Source: Haloferula helveola (lineage in GTDB: Bacteria; Verrucomicrobiota; Verrucomicrobiia; Verrucomicrobiales; Akkermansiaceae). From it: a DNA stretch of 64,000 bases. The notes under the pieces were generated by a model that saw only the letters and a program-made list of their open reading frames with translations, was not told the DNA's origin and did not search any database. Both the position numbers and the translations under genes were made by a program. Positions 1-8,214 of the stretch are shown one piece after another. Numbering within the stretch: position 1 is the first letter of the stretch; every line of letters begins with the position of its first letter. The stretch lies in contig NZ_AP024702.1 in NCBI RefSeq assembly GCF_037076345.1, forward strand, positions 2,294,001-2,358,000. Reading direction: 5' to 3'.

Positions 1-127
1 GGGCATGAGATCAGCATGGGTTTCGTTTTTCCCCTAGACCATGAGGCGATTCATGGGAAGTCCCCGGGTGAGCGAAGTGCGGCATGTCACGGCACGAGTT
101 GCCTCCGCAGTGCGTGGTCAGGTGTTC

Positions 128-231
128 GTAGTTCCGCCTTCAGGCGGTCGAAGTGACGGGTGACTCGTCAGAAGAAACAGCACTCGGATTGCCGCAACTC
201 GGGTTCCGCAGCCCCCTGAAGGGGGAACTAC
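128..231. repeat. Paired inverted REP-like palindromes (REPIN-like)
   Basis: Positions 128-147 read GTAGTTCCGCCTTCAGGCGG, with an inner hairpin CCGCC-TTCA-GGCGG. Positions 212-231 hold the same element in inverted orientation, matching 18 of 20 bases on the reverse complement, with its own hairpin CCCCC-TGAA-GGGGG. Two inverted REPs about 65 bp apart are the layout of a REPIN. The rest of 1-272 shows no convincing gene; a frame open from the window edge to about 154 has no recognisable product. Confidence 0.6.
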
Positions 232-272
232 AAACCCCTGACCGAGGGCCATTTTCCGAGGTTCGGTTTACT

Positions 273-1061
273 TCATTTCGAATACGCCTTCTCCAGCTTC
301 CCTTGCACCTTTTCGTACTGCATCGGGTCGCCATCGGCCGGGAACCAGCCGACCGACCAATACCGCCGGGTCTCGTCGGTGCGCGGCTCGAAGTCCTTCC
401 ACTCGAGCGTCAGCAGCCGACCATCCTCGCTCTTCTTCCAGCCGGTCTTCGGTTCCAGATCAAGCTTCGCCGCCTGCAGGCCGTCCGCCAGTCGCACGGT
501 GAACGTCCCCTTGCCGATCGTCCCGCGCCAGTTGCCGCCGGTCTCGGTGGTGTAGCCGAAGAATACCGGCCCGCCGGCGGTGCGGCCGTTGTCGGTGCGG
601 AAGCGCCGCTCGACGACGACCTCTTCCCCGGGAGGAAAGCTGACCTTCACGACGTGCCACGTTTCACATGGATCCTGCGGCTCGGGCAGGTCGATCCACT
701 TGCCGTCATCCCCCATCCTCTTGCTGACCATCTCGCTCTTCACCTCGCGGCCGTTGACGAAGGTCCGCATGTCGCGCAGCGGGCCCATGTTGTCGGACTC
801 GGAGAAACTGCGGGTGATGTCCGGGAAACCGAGGAACTGGATGGCAGGCGCGTCCTTCTTGCCGCTGACAAACACGAACCGGCAGGTCACCGACGAGTCG
901 AACGGTCCCATTTCCACTTCCACCTCTTCGCGCTCCATCCGGATCACGCTTTCGGCATCCTTGGTCCAACCGACCGGTTCCGGCCCGCTCCCGCCGTCAT
1001 GCATGGCGGTGTCGTTGGCAAAGGCGGCGGTGACGAGCAGGAGGGGGACGAAGGCACGCAT
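273..1061 (-). CDS. Secreted protein of unknown function
   Basis: A 262-residue protein starting MRAFVPLLLVTAAFA, a signal peptide with likely cleavage before the mature sequence beginning NDTAMHDGG. The frame is open further upstream, but the ATG at 1061 is chosen because the signal peptide follows directly. The mature part is rich in beta-strand-like alternation, with a 'FLGFPD' segment near the middle and a Trp-rich C-terminal part (YWSVGWFP). This layout loosely recalls the DUF4424 group of periplasmic proteins, but that is an impression, not a match. It lies downstream of a small membrane protein on the same strand, separated by a strong inverted repeat, so the two are probably not one transcript. 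Function unknown. Confidence 0.75.
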   Translation of the reverse strand: MRAFVPLLLVTAAFANDTAMHDGGSGPEPVGWTKDAESVIRMEREEVEVEMGPFDSSVTCRFVFVSGKKDAPAIQFLGFPDITRSFSESDNMGPLRDMRTFVNGREVKSEMVSKRMGDDGKWIDLPEPQDPCETWHVVKVSFPPGEEVVVERRFRTDNGRTAGGPVFFGYTTETGGNWRGTIGKGTFTVRLADGLQAAKLDLEPKTGWKKSEDGRLLTLEWKDFEPRTDETRRYWSVGWFPADGDPMQYEKVQGKLEKAYSK

Positions 1062-1120
1062 GATGGCAGCATGGCCGGTCCGGCACGCTCCAGCAAGCCG
1101 GCGCTGACGACGGAAGCAAA

Positions 1121-1187
1121 GCGGACCGCGCGAGCCCACTCGCGCCCCATCGGTCCGGCGATGCGCGAGTGGGCTCGCGCGGTCCGC
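1121..1187. repeat. Perfect 24-bp inverted repeat built from two hairpins
   Basis: Arms 1121-1144 and 1164-1187 are perfect reverse complements over 24 bp, separated by 19 nt. Each arm is itself palindromic around a 4-nt loop (CGCGAG-CCCA-CTCGCG), so this is an inverted pair of REP-like hairpins. It lies between two minus-strand genes and may also act as a transcription terminator for the upstream one, though no T-run is seen. Confidence 0.75.
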
Positions 1188-1202
1188 CTGCGGCGCCGGT
1201 GT

Positions 1203-1850
1203 CTAAACATCCAAATACTCCATCACCACCCGCCCCCGGAACCAGTCGATGCGGAGCTCGCACATGTCGCCAACCGCATCGGGAGCCCGGAAGGTATCGA
1301 CGCCGGTTCCCATGAGATTCCGGACGCCCATCCGCCGCACCATCTCCCAGATCTCCGTGTCCGACGCCTCGAACTCGATCGTGATGTGCTGCTCGATGAT
1401 ATCCGAGCTGTTCTCGTAACCGACCAGCCGCGCCTCGGCCGGCATCTCGACACCGGTCAATCTCTCGAAAATCCGCTGGGGGAAAATCCGATCGAGCGCT
1501 GTCGGTGTAAGGAGAGCCACAACGCCCGCGACCGGCAACACCATCGCGAGCAGCCAAGTCGGCCAGCTCCCGGCCACCTTGCAGCACCGCTTCACCCCTC
1601 TGGCAACCGGAACCCCTACCGAGTACGCCAGCATCAGTGGCAAGGTTGCGAACGCCGCAATGAACAGGATCGACAGAGCCCGGGCCGAGAGAATCCACGT
1701 CGGGTCGGTTTGCAGCAGAAGCAGCCATCCACCGATCCAAACGCACGCAAGCGTGTAGAGCGAAAGGATCGCCAACCCGACACGCTGGGCCCTGCCCCGC
1801 GCATTCGAATCCCGGGCAACCATGTCGGGGACCGGGGCGGACGACTCCAT
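1203..1850 (-). CDS. Small multi-pass membrane protein, function unknown
   Basis: A 215-residue protein with the start placed at the ATG at 1850 (MESSAPVP...), preceded by an AGG seven bases upstream. ATGs at 1898 and 1892 are alternatives and would add about 15 residues. Three hydrophobic segments are visible: LAILSLYTLACVWIGGWLLL, LFIAAFATLPLMLAYSVGV and WLLAMVLPVAGVVALL. About 110 soluble residues follow with no recognisable motif. It is transcribed divergently from the GNAT gene, with a short intergenic space. Not recognised as a known family. Confidence 0.65.
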   Translation of the reverse strand: MESSAPVPDMVARDSNARGRAQRVGLAILSLYTLACVWIGGWLLLLQTDPTWILSARALSILFIAAFATLPLMLAYSVGVPVARGVKRCCKVAGSWPTWLLAMVLPVAGVVALLTPTALDRIFPQRIFERLTGVEMPAEARLVGYENSSDIIEQHITIEFEASDTEIWEMVRRMGVRNLMGTGVDTFRAPDAVGDMCELRIDWFRGRVVMEYLDV

Positions 1851-1929
1851 CCGCGTGCCTACCTCGTCCTCGACCTGGCTCTTTCCTTCCATCGGCATCC
1901 GGCAAGCAACATGCTGGACGAAGCACGAA

Positions 1930-2379
1930 ATGCCAACTCCCCCCGTCATCGAGGAAATCGACTTCGGCAGCGAAGGCTACCGGACCGTGCTCGACTTCCG
2001 CGACCGGATCCTGCGCCAGCCGCTCGGGATGCGGCTTTCGGAAACCGACACTGAAGGTGAGGAGGTCCAGCGCCACTTCGTGCTGCGGCAGGACGGCGAG
2101 ATCCTCGCCGGGGTGATCGCCGTGGCTCGCAAGCGGGGAACGGTTCAGCTCCGGCAGATGTGGGTCCGCGATGACACCGCCGGCCGCGGTCTCGGAAGGT
2201 CGCTGCTTGAGGGGGTGGAACGCATTCTCGCCGCGGAAGGCCTCGACCTGCTCACCCTGCACGCCCGCGTGGTGGTGCGCGGTTTCTACGAACGCTGCGG
2301 CTACACGCCCGAAGGAGAGGAGTTCGAGGAGATCGGACTCCCCCACATCGTCATGAGCCGCCGGATCGGAAATGGCTGA
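1930..2379 (+). CDS. GNAT family N-acetyltransferase
   Basis: A 149-residue acetyltransferase of the GNAT fold, predicted to transfer acetyl from acetyl-CoA to an unknown amine. The acetyl-CoA pyrophosphate-binding motif A is clear: beta strand QLRQMWV followed by RGLGRSLL. The C-terminal VVRGFYERCGY is the usual beta-5/alpha-4 region. The ATG at 1930 gives a standard N-terminus (MPTPPVIEEIDFG); the longer upstream frame would overlap the divergent gene. Its stop overlaps the start of the downstream MFS gene by 8 bp, which implies translational coupling. Substrate unknown. Confidence 0.9.
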   Translation: MPTPPVIEEIDFGSEGYRTVLDFRDRILRQPLGMRLSETDTEGEEVQRHFVLRQDGEILAGVIAVARKRGTVQLRQMWVRDDTAGRGLGRSLLEGVERILAAEGLDLLTLHARVVVRGFYERCGYTPEGEEFEEIGLPHIVMSRRIGNG

Positions 2380-3634
2380 TCCGCCCTCGCATGTCCGGCC
2401 GTTCTGGCCTACGGCGCGTCGCGTGAACGAGAGCCCTCCCCGCTTCTCCGGCGGCCGCATGATCGCGGCGGCCTTCGTGATCGGGTTCTGCTCGGGTCCG
2501 GGACAGTCGTTCACCTTCTCGGTCTTCCAACCGTTCCTGCTGGAAAGCTTCGGGATCTCGCGCGGAACCTTCGCCGGGATCTACGCCGCGGGCAGCCTGC
2601 TCAGCGCGATGGTCGCCTCGCTCGCGGGGCGCGCGGCTGACCGCTACGGTGTGCGTCGTACTTTGGCGCTGTCGGCGGTGGTCATGGCCGCGGCCTGCGG
2701 CGGAATGGCGCTGAGTGCTGGGCTGGTTTCCCTTTCGGTATCGCTCGCGGTCCTGCGGGCCCTCGGCCAAGGCACTCTCGTGCTGCTCGGCAGCTTGCTG
2801 GTGATGCAATGGTACGCCCGCAAGCGGGGCCGCGCGATGTCGTTGGCGGGACTCGGCGTGTCGCTGTCCGGCGCGGTGCTGCCGCCGGCATGCTTCGCGG
2901 CGATCGGCGCCTTCGGTTGGCAGGCGACCTACGCCTGGATCGGCGGGATCCTGCTCGTCGCGCTGCTTGCAGTGGCCGCCTTGCTGGTCCGCAACACCCC
3001 GGAGGAAGTCGGCCAGCACCCGGATGGCGATGGCGAACCGCAGCCGGTGCCGAAGCGCAAGCCCGACCGCCGCGTGTTCCGCTCCGCACGCTTCTGGATC
3101 CTCGCGATCGCTCTCGCCGCCGCGCCCTTCGCGGTCACCGCCCTCGTTTTCCACCAGGCCTCGCTGTTCGCCGACCGCGGGATCTCCGGCGAAGCCGCCG
3201 CCGGAATGCTGTCGGTGCTCGCCGTTTCCGCCGCTCTCACAACCCTGGCGACCGGACAACTGGTCGACCGCTTCGGTGTGAGGAAGATCCTGCGCGCCTT
3301 GCTGGTGATCGAAATGCTCTGCCTCGGCCTCGCGCAGGTGCTTCAGGACGGAGTGATGCTGTGGATCTACATCCTGCTTCTCGGCACGGTCGCCGGAAGT
3401 TCCGCCGTGATGGGCGGCGTTACATGGGCACGCTTCTACGGACGCGAAGGGCTCGGCGCGGTGCAAGGATCGGCCGGCACCGTGATGCTGACCGCCGCCG
3501 CCATCGCGCCGCTACCGATGGGACTCCTCCGCGACCTCACCGGCAGCCACACCGCCGGCCTCGCGATCTGCCTCCTGCTTCCCCTTGCCGGCCTCCTGCT
3601 GCTGATGCGGGATGTGGAGAAGATGGAGGAGTGA
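2372..3634 (+). CDS. MFS transporter
   Basis: A 420-residue major facilitator superfamily permease with about 12 hydrophobic segments. The loop 2-3 signature appears as GRAADRYGVRRTL, and its pseudo-repeat in the second half as GQLVDRFGVRKIL. A hydrophilic central loop around residues 215-235 (DGDGEPQPVPKRKPDRR) separates the two six-helix halves. The start overlaps the GNAT stop, so the two form an operon in which the acetyltransferase might modify or detoxify the transported compound. The family resembles monocarboxylate/oxalate-type MFS proteins, but the substrate cannot be read from sequence. Confidence 0.92.
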   Translation: MADPPSHVRPFWPTARRVNESPPRFSGGRMIAAAFVIGFCSGPGQSFTFSVFQPFLLESFGISRGTFAGIYAAGSLLSAMVASLAGRAADRYGVRRTLALSAVVMAAACGGMALSAGLVSLSVSLAVLRALGQGTLVLLGSLLVMQWYARKRGRAMSLAGLGVSLSGAVLPPACFAAIGAFGWQATYAWIGGILLVALLAVAALLVRNTPEEVGQHPDGDGEPQPVPKRKPDRRVFRSARFWILAIALAAAPFAVTALVFHQASLFADRGISGEAAAGMLSVLAVSAALTTLATGQLVDRFGVRKILRALLVIEMLCLGLAQVLQDGVMLWIYILLLGTVAGSSAVMGGVTWARFYGREGLGAVQGSAGTVMLTAAAIAPLPMGLLRDLTGSHTAGLAICLLLPLAGLLLLMRDVEKMEE

Positions 3635-3637
3635 GGC

Positions 3638-4090
3638 TCAAGACTTGTCTCGTCGCAGCCTGGCCAGATCGGCAAGATCCTGAGGTCGCCCGGTCGCTTG
3701 CTTATTCTTCTCCAGTTCCTTTTTCCCGATCACGAAGACGCCAAGCCCGTCCAGGTCCATGCCGACCCGTGACCTCCAGGCTTCGTTCCAGCTGACGCCA
3801 CTGATGCCGGTCAGAAGATCGATACGGTTCGGCGCACGACCCAGTTGGATCACTTGATCGCCATCGAGAAAGTCCGAGCGGGTGATACCGATGTCGCCGA
3901 AGCCAAAATCCTGGAGGACGGATTCCAACCGATCCGCGTTCTCGGGCGAGACCAGCACCATTAGATCGATGTCTTCCGTAAAACGCGGAGCGCCGTGGAA
4001 CGCCAACGCGTAGCCACCAACGATCAGAAACTCAACTTTCCTTGAGAGGCACAACGCGACAAATTCGCGAACGTCTGGGTGAAGCTTCAT
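3638..4090 (-). CDS. Nucleotidyltransferase-fold protein (AbiEii/DUF6036-like)
   Basis: A 150-residue protein carrying the minimal nucleotidyltransferase signature GGYALAFHGAPRFTEDIDLM: a G-G motif, then an Asp-x-Asp pair for metal binding. This is the pattern of the AbiEii/DUF6036 group, some members of which work in toxin-antitoxin or abortive-infection modules. ATGs at 4090 and 4096 are both possible. Its 5' end overlaps the 3' end of a 62-residue ORF (4032-4220) in another frame, so the two are probably co-translated. It converges with the MFS gene with only 3 bp between stops. The role in this organism is not determined by sequence. Confidence 0.8.
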   Translation of the reverse strand: MKLHPDVREFVALCLSRKVEFLIVGGYALAFHGAPRFTEDIDLMVLVSPENADRLESVLQDFGFGDIGITRSDFLDGDQVIQLGRAPNRIDLLTGISGVSWNEAWRSRVGMDLDGLGVFVIGKKELEKNKQATGRPQDLADLARLRRDKS

Positions 4091-4220
4091 CGGCATCCGG
4101 GTAAAAGGCGCGGCCACGATTGAGGATCGCCTCGAAGACTGCCAGCGCCTCATCGCGATCCTCGATCAACGGAGGGATGCCCTCGGATTCGAGGGCCCGC
4201 TTGATCGCGATCTTTTCCAT
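4032..4220 (-). CDS. Small ORF paired with nucleotidyltransferase
   Basis: A 62-residue ORF (MEKIAIKRALESEGIPPL...) that ends inside the downstream nucleotidyltransferase gene, with a 59-bp overlap in a different frame. The N-terminal two thirds look like a normal soluble helical protein (IEDRDEALAVFEAIL). The overlapping C-terminal stretch (SPRRSRICRVVPLKES) looks less protein-like, so translation may be mainly for coupling. A small partner upstream of a minimal nucleotidyltransferase is a common arrangement in two-gene toxin-antitoxin-like modules. No family recognised. Confidence 0.55.
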   Translation of the reverse strand: MEKIAIKRALESEGIPPLIEDRDEALAVFEAILNRGRAFYPDADEASPRRSRICRVVPLKES

Positions 4221-4346
4221 GGATCGAACCTAACTTGAGTGAGGAGGGTTGTCGAGTTGGCACCCTCTCCGAAGTCAGGCTCGGCAGGATCGGACTCTCC
4301 CGGTCGGCCGTCGAGCGGGCGAACGGATTCCCACGCACACGACACG

Positions 4347-4377
4347 CCTCGGACGAGTGAGGGCACTCGTCCCTACC
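4347..4377. repeat. REP-like hairpin downstream of prfB
   Basis: GGACGAGTG (4351-4359), loop AGGG, CACTCGTCC (4364-4372), followed by CTACC. It matches the scheme GGAC-NNNNG-AGGG-CNNNN-GTCCCTACC also found at 60202-60227 and, inverted, at 59985-60010. The hairpin sits 15 bp beyond the prfB stop and could serve as its terminator. Confidence 0.65.
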
Positions 4378-4386
4378 TTTCGGGTC

Positions 4387-5524
4387 TCAGTCCTCGTCCT
4401 TAGCGCCCTTCACCCGGACCTTGCCGCGGAGCTTGGCTTCGATGAAGGCGTCGATGTCGCCGTCCATGACGTTCTGGATGTTGCCGGTCTCCTCGCCGGT
4501 GCGCAGGTCGAGCACCTTCTGATAGGGCTGGAAAACGTACGAGCGGATCTGGTTGCCCCAGGCGATCTCACCCTTTTCGCCGTACGCCTGCTCGGCGGCG
4601 GCGGCGCGCTTGTCCTCCTCGATCTGCATCAGCTTCGCCTTGAGGATCTGGAACGCGAGCTCCTTGTTGGCGCCCTGCGTCCGCGAGGCGGTCGATTTGA
4701 TCAGAATGCCGCTCGGCAAGTGGCGCAGCAACACGCCGGTCTCGACCTTGTTGACGTTCTGGCCGCCCTTGCCGCCGGAACGCATGTAGGAAATCTCGAT
4801 GTCCTTGTCGGCGATCTCGATCTTGATCTCGTCGTCGACCTCCGGGGTCGCGTCGACCGAAGCGAACGAGGTGTGGCGTTTCCCCGCCGAGTCAAACGGC
4901 GAGATCCGCACCAGACGGTGGACGCCGCGCTCGTTCTTGAGGAAACCGTAGGCGTTCTCGCCGTTGATCTTGATGGTCGCCGAACGCAGGCCGGCCTCGT
5001 CGCCGTCTTCCCAGTCGATCGTTTCGCAGGAATACCCCTTCTTCTCCGCCCAGCGGACATACATCCGCTGCAGCATCTGGGCCCAGTCGCAGGCCTCGGT
5101 GCCGCCGGCACCGGCCTGGATGATCAGGTAGCAGCTCGCACCGTCGTTCGGCTTGTCGAGCAGGGTGACCAGCTCGAAGGACGAGATGTCCTTGTCGAGT
5201 TGCCCCGCCTGCGCGACCGCCTCGGCGGCCGAGTCGTCGTCGTCGAACTCCTTCGCCAGCTCGATCGCGGCAAGCACGTCGTCGAGTCCGGATTCGAGTC
5301 CGCGGAAAGTCTCCAGCTTCTTCTTCATCGAGGCCGCCCGCTCGCTGACGGTGCGGGCCTTGTTCGGGTCGTCCCAGAAATCGGGCGCTCCCATCGACTC
5401 CTCGAGAGTCGAGATTTCGCGTTCCAGCTTCGGGACGTCAAAGATACCCCCCGAGCTGGCCCAGACGCTTCCTCAGCGCGTCGGTGTCCAGGGTCGAGAG
5501 GTCGGCAGTATGTGTTTCGGCCAT
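4387..5524 (-). CDS. prfB: Peptide chain release factor 2, programmed +1 frameshift
   Basis: RF2 recognises UGA/UAA stop codons and triggers peptidyl-tRNA hydrolysis. The coding sequence starts at 5524 (MAETHTADLS...) and reads 28 codons to an in-frame TGA at 5440-5438. A +1 shift at CTT TGA C lets reading continue as DVPKLEREIS... to the stop at 4387. This gives about 378 residues, the usual RF2 length. In full-protein numbering the stop-recognition tripeptide SPF is at about 208-210 and the catalytic GGQ at about 253-255, nearly as in E. coli. The open frame beginning with the internal ATG at 5394 is only the post-shift part. The shift site gives autoregulation: low RF2 allows more frameshifting. 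Confidence 0.97.
5438..5453 (-). promoter_or_regulatory. RF2 programmed frameshift site
   Basis: On the minus strand the sequence reads CGGGGGGTATCTTTGAC: a purine-rich Shine-Dalgarno-like run, three bases, then CTT TGA C. This is the canonical RF2 +1 shift signal. The TGA occupies 5440-5438 and the new frame starts with GAC at 5439. Confidence 0.95.
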
Positions 5525-5611
5525 GAGGTGCGCGGAGGAAACGGCAGCCCCGGGGCGAATGCAAGGGAGAAGGATCAGGTTCGGCGCCCTGCACCCGTCG
5601 TCCCGCTCAAC

Positions 5612-6979
5612 TCACTCCCGCTCCTTCACCTTCCAGCCTTCCACCCGGGTCTCGCCATCGACTCCACAATCGAAGGCAAGCGGTGCCTCAAGCCCCGGCG
5701 AACCATCACCCTGCGGATTCCCGTAGCGCTCTTCATCCGTGATCCCCGTCAGCCGGTTGTTGCGCACCGTGGAACCGGCGCTCTCGTCGTTCCGGAACAG
5801 GGGACGCGGCGTGCCACGGCACTCGATGATGTTGTCGGCGATGACATAGGTCGCGAAGTCGCTCTTCGAATTGAAACCGAACAGCCCTTCGGTTCGCGGC
5901 GTGGCGGTCGTCTCGCAGCGGACCTCGTTGTGGACGAACTCGAGCCCGGCATACGGCTCGTTCATCCAGATCACGCCGCGACCCGGATTGCGGATCAGGT
6001 TGTTGTGCATCCGGACGGGCCCCGCCGCCGGCGCCTTGCCGAAGGCGCTGATCAGGTTGCCGTGGTCCTTCGAGACATCGAAGTCGAACAGGTTGTGATC
6101 GATCTCCACGCCGTTGCGGACGAACTCGATCGAGTAGGTGTCGCGGAACAAGTTGTGATGTATGCGGAAGGTCCGCCCGCTCTCCGGCACCGGACCGCCG
6201 GCATGCTTCGGGATCGAAACGGTGCCGCTCAGCACGTTGTGATCGATCTCGATGTCCTCGTCGTTCTCGAACGGGAACTCGATCGAGAAGTTCACTTCGA
6301 TCGTGTTGTGGTGGATCCGCAGCCGCTTCCCCTGCCGTCCCTTGATCCCGTAAAAGTTGTGCTCCGGGCCTTCCCTCGTCCGACGGAACCGGTTGTTGAA
6401 GATCACGCTGTCGGAGATCCAGATCACGAAGATGCCGCCGCCGGTGATCCCTCCTTTGGTTCCGGGCGCCCCGCGTTCCCACCGCCCACCGGTGTCGACG
6501 AACTCGCAGTCGTGGATCCGAGCGTTGGAGGTCTTGTAAGTACGAATGCCGGCGTACATGAAATCCTCGATCAGAAGGTCGCGGATTTCCACTGCGTCAT
6601 TCGCCCAGCCGTAGATCGCCCCGTGCATTGCCGGACCGGTGAGGGTCATCGATGAAACCGAGACCTTCTCCGCCTTGTCCGCCAGACGGAGGAGATAGCC
6701 GGACTTGTCGAACTTGGCGTGGTTCGTCTCCGGGTCCGGAAGCGTCTTCGGATCGGCCTTCCATCCAGCCGCCGCCGTGATCACGGTTTTACCCCTACCG
6801 GCACCCACCAACTGCGTTCCGGCTCCAAGTCGGAGCGGCTGCTTCAGTTCAAAAAGCCCCTCGGCCACCTCGATCCGCCCTCCGGCCGCCACGGCTTCGA
6901 CGAGTGCGTCGACCGACTTCACCGGTTCTCCCCGGACGGACGGAATCAGAAGGACCGCTGTAACGAAGATGGTTCTCAT
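5612..6979 (-). CDS. Secreted right-handed parallel beta-helix protein
   Basis: A 455-residue secreted protein: signal peptide MRTIFVTAVLLIPSVRG, then a pectate-lyase-like/NosD-like parallel beta-helix. Repeating turns of the form 'I.HN.I....' are visible (RIHHNTIEVNF, EIDHNVLSG, RIHHNLFRDT, EIDHNLFDF, RMHNNLIRN, FVHNEVRC). Such proteins bind or cleave polysaccharides, but no catalytic residues can be assigned. The ATG at 6979 is chosen for the signal peptide; the longer open frame upstream lacks one. It is divergent from the metal-efflux cluster, with about 157 bp between starts for promoters. Confidence 0.85.
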   Translation of the reverse strand: MRTIFVTAVLLIPSVRGEPVKSVDALVEAVAAGGRIEVAEGLFELKQPLRLGAGTQLVGAGRGKTVITAAAGWKADPKTLPDPETNHAKFDKSGYLLRLADKAEKVSVSSMTLTGPAMHGAIYGWANDAVEIRDLLIEDFMYAGIRTYKTSNARIHDCEFVDTGGRWERGAPGTKGGITGGGIFVIWISDSVIFNNRFRRTREGPEHNFYGIKGRQGKRLRIHHNTIEVNFSIEFPFENDEDIEIDHNVLSGTVSIPKHAGGPVPESGRTFRIHHNLFRDTYSIEFVRNGVEIDHNLFDFDVSKDHGNLISAFGKAPAAGPVRMHNNLIRNPGRGVIWMNEPYAGLEFVHNEVRCETTATPRTEGLFGFNSKSDFATYVIADNIIECRGTPRPLFRNDESAGSTVRNNRLTGITDEERYGNPQGDGSPGLEAPLAFDCGVDGETRVEGWKVKERE

Positions 6980-7136
6980 GCTTCCGGACTCCAACGCGGC
7001 ACGGGCTCTCCAGCTTACGAAAATCGGGCCTACCCACGGCCGAGTTGCAGACCGACCCATTCCGCCCTTCGGCGCCGATACAAACCCCACCGGAAGGCCG
7101 TCTTGCAGGATCCCGAGCCTGCGGTAGACTAACTCC

Positions 7137-7481
7137 ATGCGTCGATTCGCCGGCACACTCCTCATGCTGCTCACCCTGGTGGTGGCATTGCCGGAGCGTG
7201 CCTTCGCGACGGACCCCGCCTGCGGGGAGTCCTGTTGCTGCTGCGGCGATTCGGGTTCGGATGATTCCTGCCCTTGTTCGATCGACCAGCCGGACACCCC
7301 GGATGAGCCCCTGCTTTTCAGTCCGGGCACCGAGTGTCCCGCTTGCCCGGGCAGCCCCGAAGCCCGGACGACATTCCGACATGTCGTGGCTCCGCCGCAG
7401 GTCTTCATTCCGCGGCCGTTCGTCGGCCCCCGCGCACCACCGGCGGCATACCGGTCGGTCCTGATGGCTTGGTTGCATTGA
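7137..7481 (+). CDS. Small Cys-rich secreted protein of metal cluster
   Basis: A 114-residue protein with a signal peptide (MRRFAGTLLMLLTLVVALPERAFA). The mature part is rich in cysteines: C29, four consecutive Cys at 33-36, CPC at 45-47 and CPAC at 67-70, all in an acidic Ser/Asp context. The Pro/Arg-rich C-terminus shows no motif. Clustered CC and CxC motifs suggest thiol-type metal binding (Cu, Zn, Cd or Hg) in the periplasm. It heads a co-directional group with an outer-membrane-like protein, an HMA protein and a Cys-rich permease. No known family recognised. Confidence 0.65.
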   Translation: MRRFAGTLLMLLTLVVALPERAFATDPACGESCCCCGDSGSDDSCPCSIDQPDTPDEPLLFSPGTECPACPGSPEARTTFRHVVAPPQVFIPRPFVGPRAPPAAYRSVLMAWLH

Positions 7482-7570
7482 GGCGGCGCGGTCCGAACCG
7501 CGATCCGACCTCACCGCATTGCATCCGGACTCCCCGAATGGGATTCCGGCGAAACCAAACACCTTCCATC

Positions 7571-8194
7571 ATGAAATCAATTTATCTCATTCCGGCCCTG
7601 CTCGCCGGGGCCGCCTCGGCGCACCCGGTCAGCTACGAAGGGGCCTACCAGCTCATGCTCGGCGGCACCGAATCCGTCCAGAATCTGGAGCTCTACCATT
7701 CCTACACCGCTCGCGAGGCCTTCGGACTGCACGTCATGCGCTTCGAGGACGATCGCGACACCGATCTCTTCGCGGGCATCCAGCACAACTGGCTGCTCAA
7801 GCGCTGGAACCTGCCTTCCGCACAGGCGAACGTCTACGTCGGGCTCGGCGCCGGCGGTGCCCTGCGCGAGGGCGACAGCTGGGCTCCGGCCGGCATCGGG
7901 TTCTTCCGGGCCGACTACGAGACCCGCCGTATCTACACCGCCTTCGAAACCAAGCTGATCGGTTCCGAAGACGTGAGCCGCGGCTGGACGGCGGCATCCG
8001 TGGGCTTCGCGCCCTACGAGGCGGACTTCGATGAACTCAACACATGGTTCATCGTCCGCTTCGAGCACGTGAGCGGCATGCGGGACGACCTCGATGTCGT
8101 TCCCTACGTTCGACTCTTCAAGGACAACTACTTCCTGGAACTCGGCTGCTCGCTGGATGGCGAACCCAGCCTGAGCTTCATGGTCCACTTCTGA
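7571..8194 (+). CDS. Predicted outer-membrane beta-barrel protein
   Basis: A 207-residue protein with signal peptide MKSIYLIPALLAGAASA. The mature chain has many short alternating strands with aromatic girdle residues (YHSYTAREAFGLHVMRF, NVYVGLGAGGAL, NYFLELGCSLDG) and ends in ...SLSFMVHF. A terminal aromatic after alternating hydrophobics is the usual beta-barrel assembly signal. It lies between the Cys-rich protein and the HMA protein, 20 bp before the latter, so it is probably the outer-membrane part of the same metal-handling operon. Specific function not known. Confidence 0.7.
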   Translation: MKSIYLIPALLAGAASAHPVSYEGAYQLMLGGTESVQNLELYHSYTAREAFGLHVMRFEDDRDTDLFAGIQHNWLLKRWNLPSAQANVYVGLGAGGALREGDSWAPAGIGFFRADYETRRIYTAFETKLIGSEDVSRGWTAASVGFAPYEADFDELNTWFIVRFEHVSGMRDDLDVVPYVRLFKDNYFLELGCSLDGEPSLSFMVHF

Positions 8195-8214
8195 ACCCGA
8201 ACCCGAACCACATC

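Noticed and set aside
153-2054. Long open frame on the plus strand (633 codons)
   Set aside because: It runs antisense through two better supported minus-strand genes and the 5' end of the GNAT gene, and its translation is Arg/His/Pro-rich as expected of a shadow in high-GC DNA.
4150-4366. Further short minus-strand ORFs upstream of the nucleotidyltransferase
   Set aside because: They overlap each other and the 62-residue ORF in other frames and have no protein-like features.
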